Positions 10,769 through 22,512 are shown, counted from the first letter of the stretch. The stretch is 64,000 bases of DNA from Actinernus sp. WN-2022 (GCA_030867875.1 JAOWCC010000019.1:33895976-33959975); one strand, 5' to 3'. A program made the numbers and translations. The notes: a model not told the origin generated them from the sequence alone.

Positions 10769-11640
10769 TGCAATGCTATAATAATAATAATGTTTAAATT
10801 TATATAGCGCTTAAATTATGTAAGATATTCAAAAGCGCTTTACATTAAGTTAAAGGAGAGTAAATATTTGTATGTACACACAAGCAGGCTAAAAAGGTAA
10901 ATGTTTAAAATGGATAAAATATATGCTATTACAGTGCCACGAATTAAATATAATAATGACTGATAATAGGATTTATATGCCAGCCGCAGCATATGTAGTA
11001 CAACCAATTAAGGCGCCCAAACAGATGTACTACGACTGGCATACAAATCCATAATGTAAATCCGTATTGAAAGAAAAATATATTTAAAAAGTTCAAAATA
11101 TTACAAAGTTCAAAAATGACGATCAAATGCTTTCTTGAAAAGATAGGTCTTCAATTGGATCTTAAAAGAGTCAATGTTACTGCAGAGTCTAATAGTCAGG
11201 GGTAGAGAGTTCCATACTACATGGCCAGTATGGGCAAACGCCATGTCACCTAAGGTCTTGCATTTTGTTCGAGGAGCCAAGAGTCGATGCCTATCATCTG
11301 ATCTAAAATGATATGAGTTGACAGGCTTACTTAATAGTAGTTCCGAGATGTAGTCCGGCGCCATGCCGTCCAGACCCTTGTATGCAAGAAGAGCGATCCT
11401 GAACTCAACCCGATACTTAACAGACAACCAGTGGAGGTGAATCAAGACAGGAGTGATATGGGCAAATCTCGGTATTAAGCATGTCACTCTTGCAGCAGCA
11501 TTGAGAACCTTCTGTAGACGATCATGCTGGTACTGGGGCAGTCCAAATAGGAGCGAGTTACAGTAATCCAGGTGTGACGTCACAAATGCATGGACCAGCG
11601 TCTTGGTTGACTCAACAGAGAGGAATTTTCTTATTCTGTA
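10769..11640 (-). mobile_element. 5'-truncated CR1/L2-type LINE
   Basis: The minus-strand frame of 11,110-11,634 encodes the C-terminal part of a LINE reverse transcriptase. It has RIRKFLS, HAFVTSHLDYCNSLLFGLP, LNAAARVTCLIP, HLHWLSVKYRVEFRIALL, APDYISELL, PRTKCKTLGDMAFAHTG and WNSLPLTIR, the usual thumb/C-terminal order of CR1/L2 elements. The catalytic RT domain is missing, so this is a dead 5'-truncated insertion. The 3' UTR contains paired TATAGCGC and AAGCGCTTTACA blocks. The tail is an (ATA)n-type repeat at about 10,779-10,794. It was inserted at the 3' end of the MULE-like gene. Confidence 0.85.
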
Positions 11641-11649
11641 TACGACAGG

Positions 11650-13232
11650 GTATAAACACACACATATACATGTAGTTCACACATGGTATTTGCGCACATA
11701 TTACTGCGGCCAGTCTAGCTTCCCTGTGAAGAAGCTGAAGCGGAGAGTAAAATGGAAGATGGCAGCATCCACTGTCACGGCGGTTGAGAGCATTGTGCCA
11801 GCCCTCGATGTCATTGTTTGTTCTCACAGGATGGCGGTAGACGGACCAATCTTTGGTGGGAAAGGTGTGTCGTTGCCTGGAGTTTGAGTCTCTGAAACAT
11901 TGGCTGGATCTCATGGAGGGGCAGCAACGGCAGTGCCATTAGCTTCCTCAGGTACAGGTAAGTACCTTCATCCTCGATGTATGGGACCTGGAGGCCCAGC
12001 TCTTGCACCTGTCACAGAAAAAAAACAATAAATTAGTAACTGAGTAGTACATGTAGTTCATGTCTTCTTTATTAGTGGCGGTGGTTTTGTGGTGGAGTTC
12101 AGTAATTGTTGTGTTTGCAAGAATACTAACCTTCCTCCAAACAGCCCTGAAGCTGCGCCTAGGGGACAACAGATTTCAGGGCTGCCCATACGTGCCTTTT
12201 CAAAGTCTATGGTTATCTGCTTAACTGATGGACCAGTGGGGAGCAGACGGATGACCTCGCGTAAGACCTTTAAAAAATTGTAACATCAGTATTAACATTA
12301 ACATTGTTTCTTTGCCTTTTCCCTTTTGTTTTGCTTTAACAATGGGTACTTACCTTCTTGTGATCACTCTTTCTTCTGCCAGACATCAGGACGAACGCCA
12401 GCAGGATCTGTTTGGCGTACTCCCCGGAGCGGACGAACACGTTTATGGTCAACAACTATGTGAACGGGTGCCGGACCAACTTGAACGCCCCATCGATGTA
12501 ACAGGACTTGGCAGAGGCTAGGTGGCTCAACTGCTGCTCCGTCGCGAAGATCAGGTGGCGCCTGTTTTTTACTTTGACCTCCGACCTGTAGAATCCTGGG
12601 GAATGCAATCCTCTCGAAGGCTGAAGTCCAAGTCTCTGGGGTCCTCCATTCGCAGTTTCTGGCGCAATCGGTTTGCAGCTCGGGCCATGTTGGCTGGGCA
12701 TGGACCGTCAGGGAGTGCTTCCAGAAGGACCTGCAAAAATAGAATCATGATAACTATGTTAGACGGATTCAGTTATATGTATTTTCTTTTTGTTTAATAA
12801 AAAGGTATCCATCCATAATGCAGTGCAGTATCCATAATCTATTAGTACCTCATCGGCAATAGTTGATGCTAGCTTGAAGATTGTTTTTGCCTTTTCTTTC
12901 ACCGACGTGATGATGTACGCTGCTGCCAGGTCCCCCACCTCTACTGTGTGGTTGTGGGTGGATTGGCCGGTGGTGAACGTCCCATCTCGCTCGATAATGG
13001 AAGCCTTGCAATGGTTTCCCCTAGGCCTTACGGTACACTGCCAGTACGTAGCATATGGCATCCTGGAGCTGACATTGTATGTGAAGCCGAGGCTGTCTAT
13101 CAACTTCACCTTTCTCTGCTTCATCCCTTCCTCTACCAGTTGGAATGTCACCGGTGCCTCGTGGTTGTCGGCAGGGGCAGATTGATGACACGTGATCTGG
13201 GTGGGTGTCATTTGGCAAAGTTGGTGTCTCAT
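11650..13232 (-). pseudogene. MULE transposase gene with FLYWCH-like domain, broken
   Basis: Four exons with consensus borders are visible: 13,232-12,849, 12,730-12,354, 12,267-12,131 and 12,008 to about 11,680. Exon 1 has a FLYWCH-like zinc-binding pattern (W-x-C ... C-K-A ... STHNH). Exon 2 carries the MULE core beginning at [20 protein letters not shown], then FVLMSGRRK. Exon 3 contains KQITIDFEKA, the second acidic region, then FRAVWRK. Exon 4 ends in RTNNDIEGWHNALNRR, with the conserved N-x-EGWH region. Frameshifts occur in exon 2 (near 12,585), exon 3 and exon 4 (near 11,885). A truncated LINE occupies the 3' end. Such proteins bind element ends and catalyse DDE transposition; this copy looks dead. 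Confidence 0.75.
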
Positions 13233-13317
13233 CTGTAATAACATAATTTATTGGTCATTTATTGATTAGTAGTTTAATCATAGAAACCGGCGTTCAAGTT
13301 CTAGAAAGTAACTTTCA

Positions 13318-13485
13318 ATCACTCACTACAGATCCCAGCTTCACCCTGTTGTAGCGGTCAGTGAAGTATGAGTTCAGCAGCCTTAGGCTGTTCTCCTCAA
13401 CACCGTAAGCCTTAAATTTAGCAAGTATGAGTGGATGGCAAATAATCTTAAAGTGACAGTTTACAATGTATGGTATGCTTCATAA
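13318..13485 (-). pseudogene. LINE reverse transcriptase fragment
   Basis: The minus strand encodes LILAKFKAYGVEENSLRLLN and then SYFTDRYNRVKLGS, a region of the RT palm typical of CR1-like LINEs. It matches 15,287-15,449 over its full length, including about 50 bp of non-LINE flank upstream. It therefore arose by duplication rather than a second insertion. Confidence 0.65.
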
Positions 13486-13748
13486 GGTAGAAATTAGTAC
13501 ATGTTTGTTGAATTATGCAAACAAAGGAATTTGTAAGAACAGAAGAGAAGTGTTTATGTAATACAATATACAAGTACATGTAGCACATTGACAGGTTTTC
13601 AAAAAATGGGCTGCATAACAGAGAACACTATTGTATTCACTATCAGTCTCATATTCACTATACATGATGTAGTATTATATTAATATTATTAGTATTATAT
13701 AATAATGAAAATGTCCTATTTTAAATACAAATTTCAAATAAACTTACC

Positions 13749-13819
13749 AATGCAATATTTCCTTAGTGCTTTTGCTTGAACTGCTGAATTGATCCTCACT
13801 CGATACTGAATCACCTTCA
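13749..13819 (-). CDS. possible small acidic exon
   Basis: A stretch bounded by TTATTTTAG acceptor and GTAAGT donor can be read as EGDSVSSEDQFSSSSKSTKE plus a short end. It lies upstream of the MULE-like gene on the same strand and could be a 5' exon of it. There is no further support. Confidence 0.25.
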
Positions 13820-14210
13820 CTAAAATAAAGAGAAAACAAAAAGAAATTACTATTTTTTAGAGAATTCAAAACGTTATTCAAATCAAAATAAATTCATTCT
13901 ACAATGACTTTGTGCAAAGCATAGAGCTTTGATACCCTGAATTATCAGCTGGTTTCTTAAAGGGATCCCCTTGTAGTGTAGCATATATTGGGTTGATAAG
14001 TTTAAGGCTTTGGGTCATAAGAGTACACACATTTTGTATGCTGCTATCTGTAATTTTAGTTTCACCTGTGATGTCAACGCTACAAAAGTAACAGGACATA
14101 ACAAATATAATATTCCTTACACATAATTATGTGAAAATGGTAAGAAAGTAGGTATGCTAAAATCTAGGCCTTTTTCTTAGATTTTGGTAGATAAACTTGA
14201 CCATGCAGCA

Positions 14211-14307
14211 GATAACTTTATCCATTGGTTTCTATCCACCGGATAAATCCAAACTACAGCTTATTATGTCCACTGGATAAGGATTTATACGTTGGATAAA
14301 GTTATCC
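14211..14307. mobile_element. small palindromic element (GATAACTTTATCC arms)
   Basis: Arms GATAACTTTATCC and GGATAAAGTTATC enclose further pairing of CCGGATAAATCC with GGATTTATACG. This is a non-coding foldback element; related palindromes with ATAAATCC/GGATTTAT lie at 52,651-52,701 and 63,108-63,158. Confidence 0.5.
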
Positions 14308-14979
14308 CCCTTTGAACAACCGGGCCAAGATGTATAAAGGTCTTAGCCTTGTATCAGAGTTGGCTTCTCATTCTCTTGGCTTTCAGTGTGCTCAAACAGG
14401 GAAAAGGCAAAGAAAAAAATGACAAACATCTGATAGCAGGAATACATTGTTCTTTGCATATCTATTACTGAAAATGGAATTCTTACGTGCTGCTTGTTAG
14501 ACCATCGTGAACTGGTGACACAGTCGGCAATACATGTAGTAACACAGGCGCCTTTCCAACGGGAGTTGACCAAAGTTCCTTCATTTTTTTTTAATAATCC
14601 TCAATCTTTATCAAGTACATTGGCCATAGTCTGCAGCTGAAAAAGACACTCACCCGCTTGGCCTTAGGCTTAGCTGTCGTTTTTCACCTTCAATCGCTTG
14701 ATCGTCTTCACGAAAGTTAGGTCCAACGCGATGTAGTAAGACTTCAGCAAACTTGCTGTTATTAAGCGTTGACATCCCAGGTTTTTCTTTTTTTTTGGTT
14801 TCCACATGTCGAAGGTGGAAACCTTCAACACAATACGGATCACGCTTTCCTTTCGTCGAGGACGACCGACCTTGCTAAAATTACCACTAGGCCTCCCAGA
14901 ATGGAAAATAGTTGGTCAAATATGGGGGATGGGGGTGGTACCCTGCGCTGACAGCTGTGTCTGTTGAAAAAATGGGTCC

Positions 14980-15455
14980 CTATCTGGGGCATGTGTTTTG
15001 ACCTGCTCCCTTAATACTTTCCATGGGGTCATTTGTATTTCCGAGTGTCATACTATAGGACTTGTCAAAGTTCCCCTTTAAGAAGTTGGATATGTACCAC
15101 CTGGAGGCTGATTCAGCACTAGCTGTCAAATTATCGTGCATCAGTAATAGTATTGCCTGCAGCGTAGAACTGGTGGTCATCTGCATACATGTTGAGGCTT
15201 GGGTTGACATTATAAGTGAGGTCATTTTCCATATCAAGTGTCCAACTGCAGATCCTTGAGGACACCCTCTTGACACCTTTCCCTAATCACTCACTACAGA
15301 TCCCAGCTTCACCCTGTTGTACCAGTCAGCGAAGTCCAGCAGTCTTAGGCTGTTCTCCTCAACACCGTAAGCCTTGAACTTAGCAAGTATGAGTGGATGG
15401 CAAATAATCTTAAAGTGACAGTTTACAATGTATGGTATGCTTCATAATGTAATTG
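14980..15455 (-). pseudogene. degenerate LINE reverse transcriptase fragment
   Basis: In pieces on the minus strand: KAYGVEENSLRLL, SRGCPQGSAVG (RT motif B'), a MYADDHQFYAAG motif with the catalytic DD present in another frame, then SAESASRWYISNFLKGNFDK. Several frameshifts and stops and a short deletion before the PQGS motif make it inactive. It is a fragment of a CR1-like LINE with no endonuclease or 3' end. Confidence 0.7.
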
Positions 15456-15459
15456 CACT

Positions 15460-16290
15460 CCAGCAGATCATTGGTCTATTAATGGATTACATATGACAAG
15501 TTCATTAACTTTCATGGGTTTAGTATAATCACTGTAGAACTGACATTGTCTAGGAAGTTCAGTCAATCAATAGATCTGTTATTAGATCTGCACTGCATGA
15601 ATGCAAGAAATGGAAAGAAGTAGACAGCACACAAGAAATATCAGCCATTGACAACGTCTTCACTAGATGAAAATCTGAAGTGAATGACCGAAGAACAGTG
15701 AGGTCACGTGGCAATACTTATGAAGAGGGGGCGCAATGCATTGTGACTCCCTTGCACCGTCACACGTGCCTTGTATTGTTATATAATAATGTTACACGTG
15801 ACCGTCTCAATTAAAAACTACAATACAACAAGCCAGCAGAAAAACATAAAAATTCTATTCGCACGCAAATATTTCATTTATGTTTTCCCCTGAGCTATCA
15901 TACAGAGCTGAATGTGATTGATCCAACACTAGCCTCACGAAAATTATATTTTTCTTAGTGCTGCATTGACTGGGCTAGTTTACTGGGTACCAACTAAACA
16001 AAGCACACACAACAAATATTTGGAGTAAAATGGCTTAGGGCAAAAGCCCAAAGCCGCTTTTAATAAATATCCAAATTATCATTCTATAAATATTCACAAT
16101 CTGGAGAATGATTTTTGGCCCAGTAAAGGTGAGGGCCACAAAAGCGCCAAAGCATCATGATTTTAATTATGATGCCGCCCCATCCAAAGGAAATGCAGCA
16201 CTAAAATCCGAGCAAACCTCGTAAAGGGGATGGATATCATGAAACAGATAGCAAAATTAGACTGTTGAAAACTATTGTCATTAACCAAAT
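15460..16290. other. non-coding stretch
   Basis: No gene recognised. Short inverted motifs such as ATCATGATTTTAATTATGAT near 16,153-16,172 are present. Confidence 0.4.
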
Positions 16291-16294
16291 GAAA

Positions 16295-16585
16295 TGAGGG
16301 AACTGCTGCCCTTGCATATCAGTTCCATAAACTATAAATTACAAAGAACAATTCTGAAGCAGTTGCTAAATATAGAATAGAGAATAAGGTAACATGGGAA
16401 CTGCTGCCCTTGCTAATCAGTCCCATAAATACCACAATTTATAGGTAATTAATATTAAATAAGGGAAATGGGAACTGCTGCCCTTGCTAATCAGTCCCCT
16501 AAATTCTACAATTTATAGTTAAAATTAAATAAGGATAAGAGAAATGGAGGCTGCTGCCCTTGCTAATCAGCCCATCTCTCCCAGA
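16295..16585. repeat. four tandem repeats of about 70-90 bp
   Basis: The block GGGAACTGCTGCCCTTGC followed by TAATCAGTCCC and an A/T-rich ATAAATTNTACAATTTATA part occurs four times with decreasing similarity. It lies immediately downstream of the DIRS recombinase, so it may belong to the 3' non-coding region of that element. Confidence 0.7.
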
Positions 16586-16634
16586 TACACCACACAAACT
16601 TCCCCCGCAAGTTGTGAATGGATAGGCCTGACAG

Positions 16635-18215
16635 CTATACAGTTAAGGAAGCGATACGAATATATTTGTGGAACACATTAGATTTCCAGCATGAGAGGCA
16701 GCCCTATGCAAAACCTATGGCCCTTATACCGGGCAGGATCGAGACCACAATGCTTAATTGCTAGAGAAAGCCTGTCAGTGAAATAAGTCCTAGAAACAGG
16801 ACTATCATCTATTGAAATGAAAAGAGGACCTGGCCTGTTTCCTCTGAGTGCCAAATAATCCAACAACAATTGTACTGGGCAAAAGCTGCCTGTCGGTTTA
16901 TAACCATGGAAAAAGGATGCTGATTGTAGCTATGTTTGAAGTAAAAAAATGTAACTTTCAAGGCTACAATTTCTTGTGTAGTATTAACTAGCTTGGCCAG
17001 CTGATGAATTTGTAAAGGAGAACCAGAAGCTTTTTTGGAGGTTTAAGTGATCTCGCCAACTCGAGCATAAAAAGCAATAGAGCACATAGCTTGAAATTGG
17101 CAAATTTCGTATCTAGAACTGGGAAAGTTTGAGGCAGAGTCAATCAACCTATGTAGAATTGGAAGAATAATTGGCAATCGACTATCCAAACGTGAACCTA
17201 GCTTTCCATAACCTTTAAGCATTTGGACAATAAAAAAGGCTTTAGCAGGATCGGGAAATCCTGAAAGCTTGTGAGAATAGCCTAATGCCGAAACATATGT
17301 ATTATTTGTTGATGAAACGTTATGGTGATCATACATGTAGGCAATAAAAAGTGCCAACGTAGGAGGCGAAATTGGAAGAGTTGCCAAAAAAAATATAAAA
17401 GTAGAATGTAAGAACTGGTGAAACACCTTACTTCCAAGCTCGTTTATAGGTTGGAATTGATGAAGGTCGAAGGCTCGAGTTTATGACAGTGGCTACTATG
17501 GTTCCCAACTCTGAGGCTGCAGATACTGGTTGGGGGGGGGGGGGGGGGGGGATACGTCCATGTGAGCTGGTGCCAAGTGTCTGAAAGTCTGAACCTGTAA
17601 TCGAGACAAAGCATCCGCTAAATCGTTATGAATCCGTCGTATGTGCTTGGCTTTGAAAACAATATTGTGCTGTAAACAAACCAAAACTAGCTACTGCACA
17701 AAGAACATCAAGTTCTTGTCCCTGCAAGATTGCTTATTGATTACATGAACAAGAGCTTCATTGTCAGTGAAGAATAGGATACATTGGTTGCTCATTGCCT
17801 GACCCCACAGGTACAGACTTAAGACAATTGGGTAAAACTCTAGAATGGCAATGTTGCAGTGAACCCAATGATCAGGCCATTTCCCATAGTACCAATGACT
17901 TCCAAAAATAGCACCACAACCAAGTACACCTGAGGCATCTGTAAAAAGGTTTAACTTTGTAGAACAAAGCCATGTTTATCGAGAAAAAAGGACTTCCCAT
18001 TGAATGCAGACAGAAAAGAAAGCCAAAGTCTTAGATCCTCCTTTACCTCTTGGTTAAGTCTTATGTAATGGTTAGGTGATTGTATCCCTAGGTTAAGATT
18101 GATTAATCGCCGTAGAAATGCCCGACCAGGTTTAACAACTGAATACGCAAAATTCAAAAGAGAAACAAGTTCCTATATGGATGCTAGGGCCTGGAAAGCT
18201 GATGGTTTTGATAAT
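16635..18215 (-). pseudogene. DIRS retrotransposon 3' half: RT, RNase H, tyrosine recombinase
   Basis: Read 5' to 3' on the minus strand: the end of the RT (NFAYSVVKPGRAFLRRLI, KEDLRLWLSFLS), RNase H (LFTDASGVLGCGAIFG, FYPIVLSLYLWG, FTDNEALVHVIN) and HNDLADALSRLQ. Then a tyrosine recombinase: YMYDHHNVSSTNNTYVSALG, LPILHRLIDS, YLALRGNRPGPLF, KHCGLDPARYKGHRFCIG and VFHKYIRIASLTV before a stop. Such elements integrate by tyrosine recombination. The usual GHSFRIG arginine is cysteine here, the stretch before the tyrosine block is deleted, and a G-run at 17,534-17,550 and frameshifts interrupt the frame. The RT palm and gag are not visible next to it. Confidence 0.8.
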
Positions 18216-18468
18216 TAGGGATAAATAAATTAACTGTCAAGAAACAGTCAGTTCATTGTGGTTCTGGCTCACGAACAGTTAGTGTTAAATTTTATGGACA
18301 AATTACTAAATGAAATAACCAGGTAAGTCCAGTTATATATTTAAGCATGTTTATTCTTCTAAGAGGTAATAATAATAAGTGTGGAGTTTGTGGGCCTGGG
18401 CCTGTCACTGCAAAGTGTTGCTGTGGTGTATTTCAGGGACTCAAGGGAATAATAGGAATTATACTTAC

Positions 18469-18548
18469 TTCGTTCTTATCTTCTTCAAATCAAATATCCA
18501 CCAATGTATTGTTGAGCAACATGGATACATTGGTGGATGATAGGTTAC
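18469..18548 (-). pseudogene. copy-2 counterpart of 80-nt exon, with stop
   Basis: Same borders as 6939-7018, but the codon after LLNNTLVDI is TGA, followed by FEEDKNE and the GTAAGT donor. The premature stop suggests that the copy-2 gene is not functional at this exon, if it is an exon. Confidence 0.3.
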
Positions 18549-19611
18549 CTTGAACTGCTCCCTTAGATAATACATTCACTTCATTGTATGCTGGAATGAT
18601 GAATTTCTCTTAGCCGTCTCAAAGACACATTATAATTTTATCATTAATTAACATAATTACATATAAGGTTCACAATCTAATATTTATTGATTGAAGTTGT
18701 TAAATAAAACTCCAATAATGCATCCCTGAAAAAATGAACTACATTTTATATTAATGTCAGATAAATTTGTCATTTGAAATAAATCTTGTGGTGATTGACT
18801 GACTCGATCATGTCAGGATATGGTGAACAAAAACTGGATGTGTTCAACAGTTCTTTCAATAAGGGCCGATGGCCAATGAAGCTAAAGTAAGCTACCTTTT
18901 ATGAACTGTGGTGCTGTAGAGGTGTGGACACGTTTGTCCATCCTATTTTCAGGTGTTAATTGCTTTGATGTTCTTTTAATTATGTTTTAAGTGGTAGATA
19001 AAATATGAGCCATTGTAAATGATCATAAAGGTCGGACGCGAATATTTTATCGTGCTTGTGAAATGAAACAATATTTGGAATATGTGATTCTGTGTTATTC
19101 TAATTATGGAACTTGAAATGACCATGCATGTATATCCCATAGGAGTTACAGATCTTTATCAAAAGTTATGCATACTTTTTAGCTGAGTACTAAATCTTTA
19201 TCAAACGTTAATTTACTCATTAATAATTTTATTGGAATTTACAGTACTGTGCATGTGATCTGAAAGCTGAGCTGGGATTGGTTTGCACCCTCGTTAATTA
19301 TTCATGAATTTTACAAGCAATAATTATACCAAACCTTACTTTTCACTAGTGTTACCAGTATTACGTTTTCGTTTTATCCAATCAAACAGAAGCCTAATAA
19401 TTTATCAAAAGGGAACACCAAGAAAGCAGAGCTAGAGAGGAATTACATGTAGGCACATTTTAGATAGCAAATTAAACTTTTCATGCTAAATCTACTAGTT
19501 ATGACTCAATGGCATTAAATTGGTGAATGAATAGTTTTCTGTCTGAAATAGGCGTAACTAAATTAACCAAAAGATAAAATTAACACAAAACAAAATAATG
19601 GTAGAACAAAC

Positions 19612-19891
19612 CTTTTTACAGCAGAATAACATCAGGGTGAACATTCTTTGTGCCCTGATATCAATTTTCTGCTCCTTGCACAAAATCTCCACATCTGCAA
19701 CAAGTTCACCATAATCTTCATCTTCTGCCCTTTGCTTTATGGCCTTATTCATATGGGACGTTACAACCCATGTGCTCTTGTGAGCATTTCTCATTGCACT
19801 TCGGAGGTTCATCTCCGCCGTCTCCAGAACAATGCCACTAAGTTGAGGCTTGGGTAGTTCAAATGTTAGCTTGGACAACCTGGATTTGGTT
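19612..19891 (-). CDS. full exon of unrecognised repeated gene, copy 2
   Basis: Bounded by ATTATTTTAG acceptor and AAAG|GTTTGT donor, the exon encodes about 93 residues. It opens TKSRLSKLTFELPKPQLSGI, continues with MNLRSAMRNAHKSTWVV, then MNKAIKQRAEDEDYGELVAD, and ends CCKK. It keeps about 60 bases lost from the copies at 4.6 and 8.1 kb, so it is probably the ancestral form. Charge and heptad-like spacing suggest a helical protein. It may belong with the 5' exons at 21,798-22,330. No family was recognised, and a gag-like role in the neighbouring DIRS element cannot be excluded. Confidence 0.45.
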
Positions 19892-20050
19892 CTAAAATAA
19901 TAATTATTATTATTTATTGGTATCTCATTATCATAATAATGGGATCATGTGTACTGTATGCAATGTGTTGGCCACAGGTCAGTCAATAAGGGTTGGCCAA
20001 CAGATTAGCCACTACGTCAGCCAACTACAGCTGTCAGCTGTGGATTGGTC

Positions 20051-20455
20051 GATGGTTAGCTAGGTGAAGCCATGTGAACGCAAATGAAGCCAGGTGAAGC
20101 CAGGTGAAGGCAAGCGAAGGCAGGTGAAGCCAGGTGCAGGCAAGTGAAGCCAGGTGCAGGCAAGTGAAGGCAGGTGCAGGCAAGTGAAGGCAGGTGCAGG
20201 CTAGCGAAGGCAGGTGCAGGCTAGCGAAGGCAGGTGCAGGCAGGTGCAGGCAGGTGCAGGCAGGTGCAGGCAGCTGCAGGCAGCTGCAGGCAGGTGCAGG
20301 CAAGTGAAGCCAGGTGCAGGCTAGTGAAGGCAGGTGCAGGTGAAGCCCGGTGAAACCCGGTGAAGCCAGGTGAAGGCAAGTGAAGCCAGGTGAAGGCAAG
20401 TGAAGACCAGTCCAGGTGAATGCGGGCCAGTACAGGCTAGTGCAGATGAATGCAG
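20051..20455. repeat. 10-bp minisatellite, about 40 units
   Basis: Units GTGAAGCCAG, GTGCAGGCAA, GTGAAGGCAG and similar repeat with 10-bp spacing. This is the expanded equivalent of 8525-8800. The repeat gives a 178-codon minus-strand open frame of Leu/Pro/Thr/Cys repeats that is not considered a gene. Confidence 0.85.
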
Positions 20456-20579
20456 GTGAGTACACTGGATAACGCATTTCATCGTCACAAACGTACAGTA
20501 CAACCTCTTTTTCCACATATTCTCTTGTGACGATTCCTGTCTTTAGGAACAATAGTTTAACGAGGAACAATAGTTTATG

Positions 20580-21790
20580 AGTAATTCGTAAATGTCACGA
20601 CATTTACTGCATTGGACATTTTCTCCACTGGTGACGTATTTTCAAAGTACATTGGACTTGGATAGAATGGTTGCTTTAAAGTACGAGTAAGTATTCGTTT
20701 GATCGTTTTTGAGTGGTTTTCCATTCTTGCAAGACCTTTATTTTCTACAATGTTATAAACTACCGGAAACTGTAGAGTGTACTGTAAGTGTACAATTACA
20801 TAATTTTGCAATACGTTGTGCCATACAGTCATAAAGAACAAAATGAAGTTTGTCATACTTCAATAAGTTGTAGTTTAAGGTACATGGAGTGTTCACAGGT
20901 ACATTGTACGTGTTTATATGGATCGGCCCGGTTTATAAGCTTATTTAATAGGAATAGCATAATTGACTTTAGTGCTGTACTTGAGTTTTCGTTTCGCGTT
21001 TTTGTTTATGCTGTAAAGATTTACGACAACCTCATGCAATGAGAACGAACGCTTTATGCGTAAATACTTGTTTAATTTGGTGCAGTTTATAATATTTGTA
21101 AGCCTAGCAGTTGTTATTACATCTTATATTATTGAATTTAGCACGTTTTCTATGTGGTGGGAGGAAAACCAGAGAACGAGCCCTGAGAAAAACCTTCAGA
21201 GCAAGCTAGGGTGAGATACCAACAAACACACATGTTCAGCACCCGGGCTCCTGCACTGAGTTGCACAATTTTTGGTATGAACACTAACTAAAATCTTCAT
21301 TATTGAAGGAGGTCAAAGCCTAGTATATAAATAAGCGTAGTATATGTACCCAAGGTATTAAGGGCAGCAGTCTCTGATAATTCGTAGGTGTACATGTAGG
21401 TATAAATTTAACCTATATTACCAAGGTGCTTGTAAGAAAAACTGTAAAAATAGACAGTGAGTTGGCTAATATTGAAACCCTGTTCAATATAAATAACATT
21501 TTCTCTTATTAAGTTTCTCAGAGCACTGTTTCACCCCTAAAATGAGTCCCCTTCACGTTAATACTGTAATACTCTTGCTCTAACCTAGATACATGTACAT
21601 GTATCTTACTCAAAAACAAATCTAAACCTACCGTAACTGGATATCAGTTAACATACATGCCATACATGGAGCAAAACGTCAATCAGTTCAGTACAAAGCT
21701 AAATACAGTAATAATTCTAGATTCACAAGTGAACAGTAATCTACCAAGACTGCAAAAGTTTGAGAGCTGTTTTCCTACTCTTAATTAAGC
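20580..21790. other. non-coding part of duplicated block
   Basis: No exon recognised; conserved with about 8,920-10,110 of copy 1. Confidence 0.4.
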
Positions 21791-21797
21791 TGTATAC

Positions 21798-22330
21798 CTT
21801 AGAGTCTCGTAGATACTCGTGAGCTGTTGCTATATGGTTATGTTGGAGTAAAAATGACTTATCCCACTCTTCTATTTTTTCATTACATGTCCTTAATTCT
21901 TTCAGGACTTTCACTTGTATTTGAGCCAGGTTACTTTCATACTTAGATTTATAGAAGCGTGAGCCAGGTTTAAGGGCTAAATCACTCTTAGCCTATCTAG
22001 TTGTTGGACTTTAGGTGTTTCTCCTAATACTGATGCTATGTCCTTCCCTGTATTTGTCTGGAGCAGTTCAGGACTTGGAAGCTTGTCATTTGGTACTTCA
22101 GTGGTACCCTTCTTTGTTGGGGGTTGGGTGTCACAATCATCAGAAATTACTGATTGAGTAGCATCTGATTGTTGGTGGAGAGTACCAGCTGATACCTTAT
22201 GATTACATGCAGTTACCGCGTCCCCAGTAGTTGACTCAGTTAAACCTCTGCATTTCTTCATTGCTGGTTCAGAGTCATCACCAATACCTTCACATGTTTG
22301 ATGCTTTTCCCCAGCAATTGTCGTATACAT
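21798..22330 (-). CDS. 5' exons of unrecognised gene, copy 2
   Basis: From an ATG at 22,330 an open frame of 117 codons begins MYTTIAGEKHQTCEGIG, passes a short basic motif (MKKCRGL) and a Ser/Thr-rich stretch, and ends VQQLDRLRVI at a TAG. A second open block at 21,798-21,970 encodes SRFYKSKYESNLAQIQVKVL and ends at an AAG|GTATAC donor. The two are separated by one or two stops, so either a small intron or a frameshift lies between. The block is also present at 10.1-10.5 kb, where the first part has a deletion. Nothing identifies the family; a coiled-coil protein is likely. Confidence 0.45.
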
Positions 22331-22485
22331 GCAGATGAACTGATGTGGCTATCTCCTAGGTCCATACTGTCATGTAGATCCATGTCAGGAACCAGGGTCT
22401 CTTGCTCAGTAAAGGTTGTTTCACTGTCCTCTGTAAAATATTTAAAAAATAGCTTATAGTATAAACTAGCTATGTAGACTTACGT

Positions 22486-22512
22486 ATATATATATAGAGA
22501 GAGAGAGAGAAG
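22486..22512. repeat. (TA)n(GA)n microsatellite
   Basis: An alternating TATATATA run passes directly into GAGAGAGAGAGA. It is absent from the equivalent site in copy 1 (near 10,705). Confidence 0.85.

Noticed and set aside
17496..17684. Polyproline tract in a minus-strand frame
   Set aside because: It comes from a G homopolymer run inside the DIRS RNase H to recombinase border, not from a proline-rich protein.
20034..20570. 178-codon minus-strand open frame of Leu/Pro/Thr/Cys repeats
   Set aside because: It is produced by the 10-bp minisatellite, whose period of 30 bases equals ten codons, and has no counterpart of similar length in the shorter copy-1 array.
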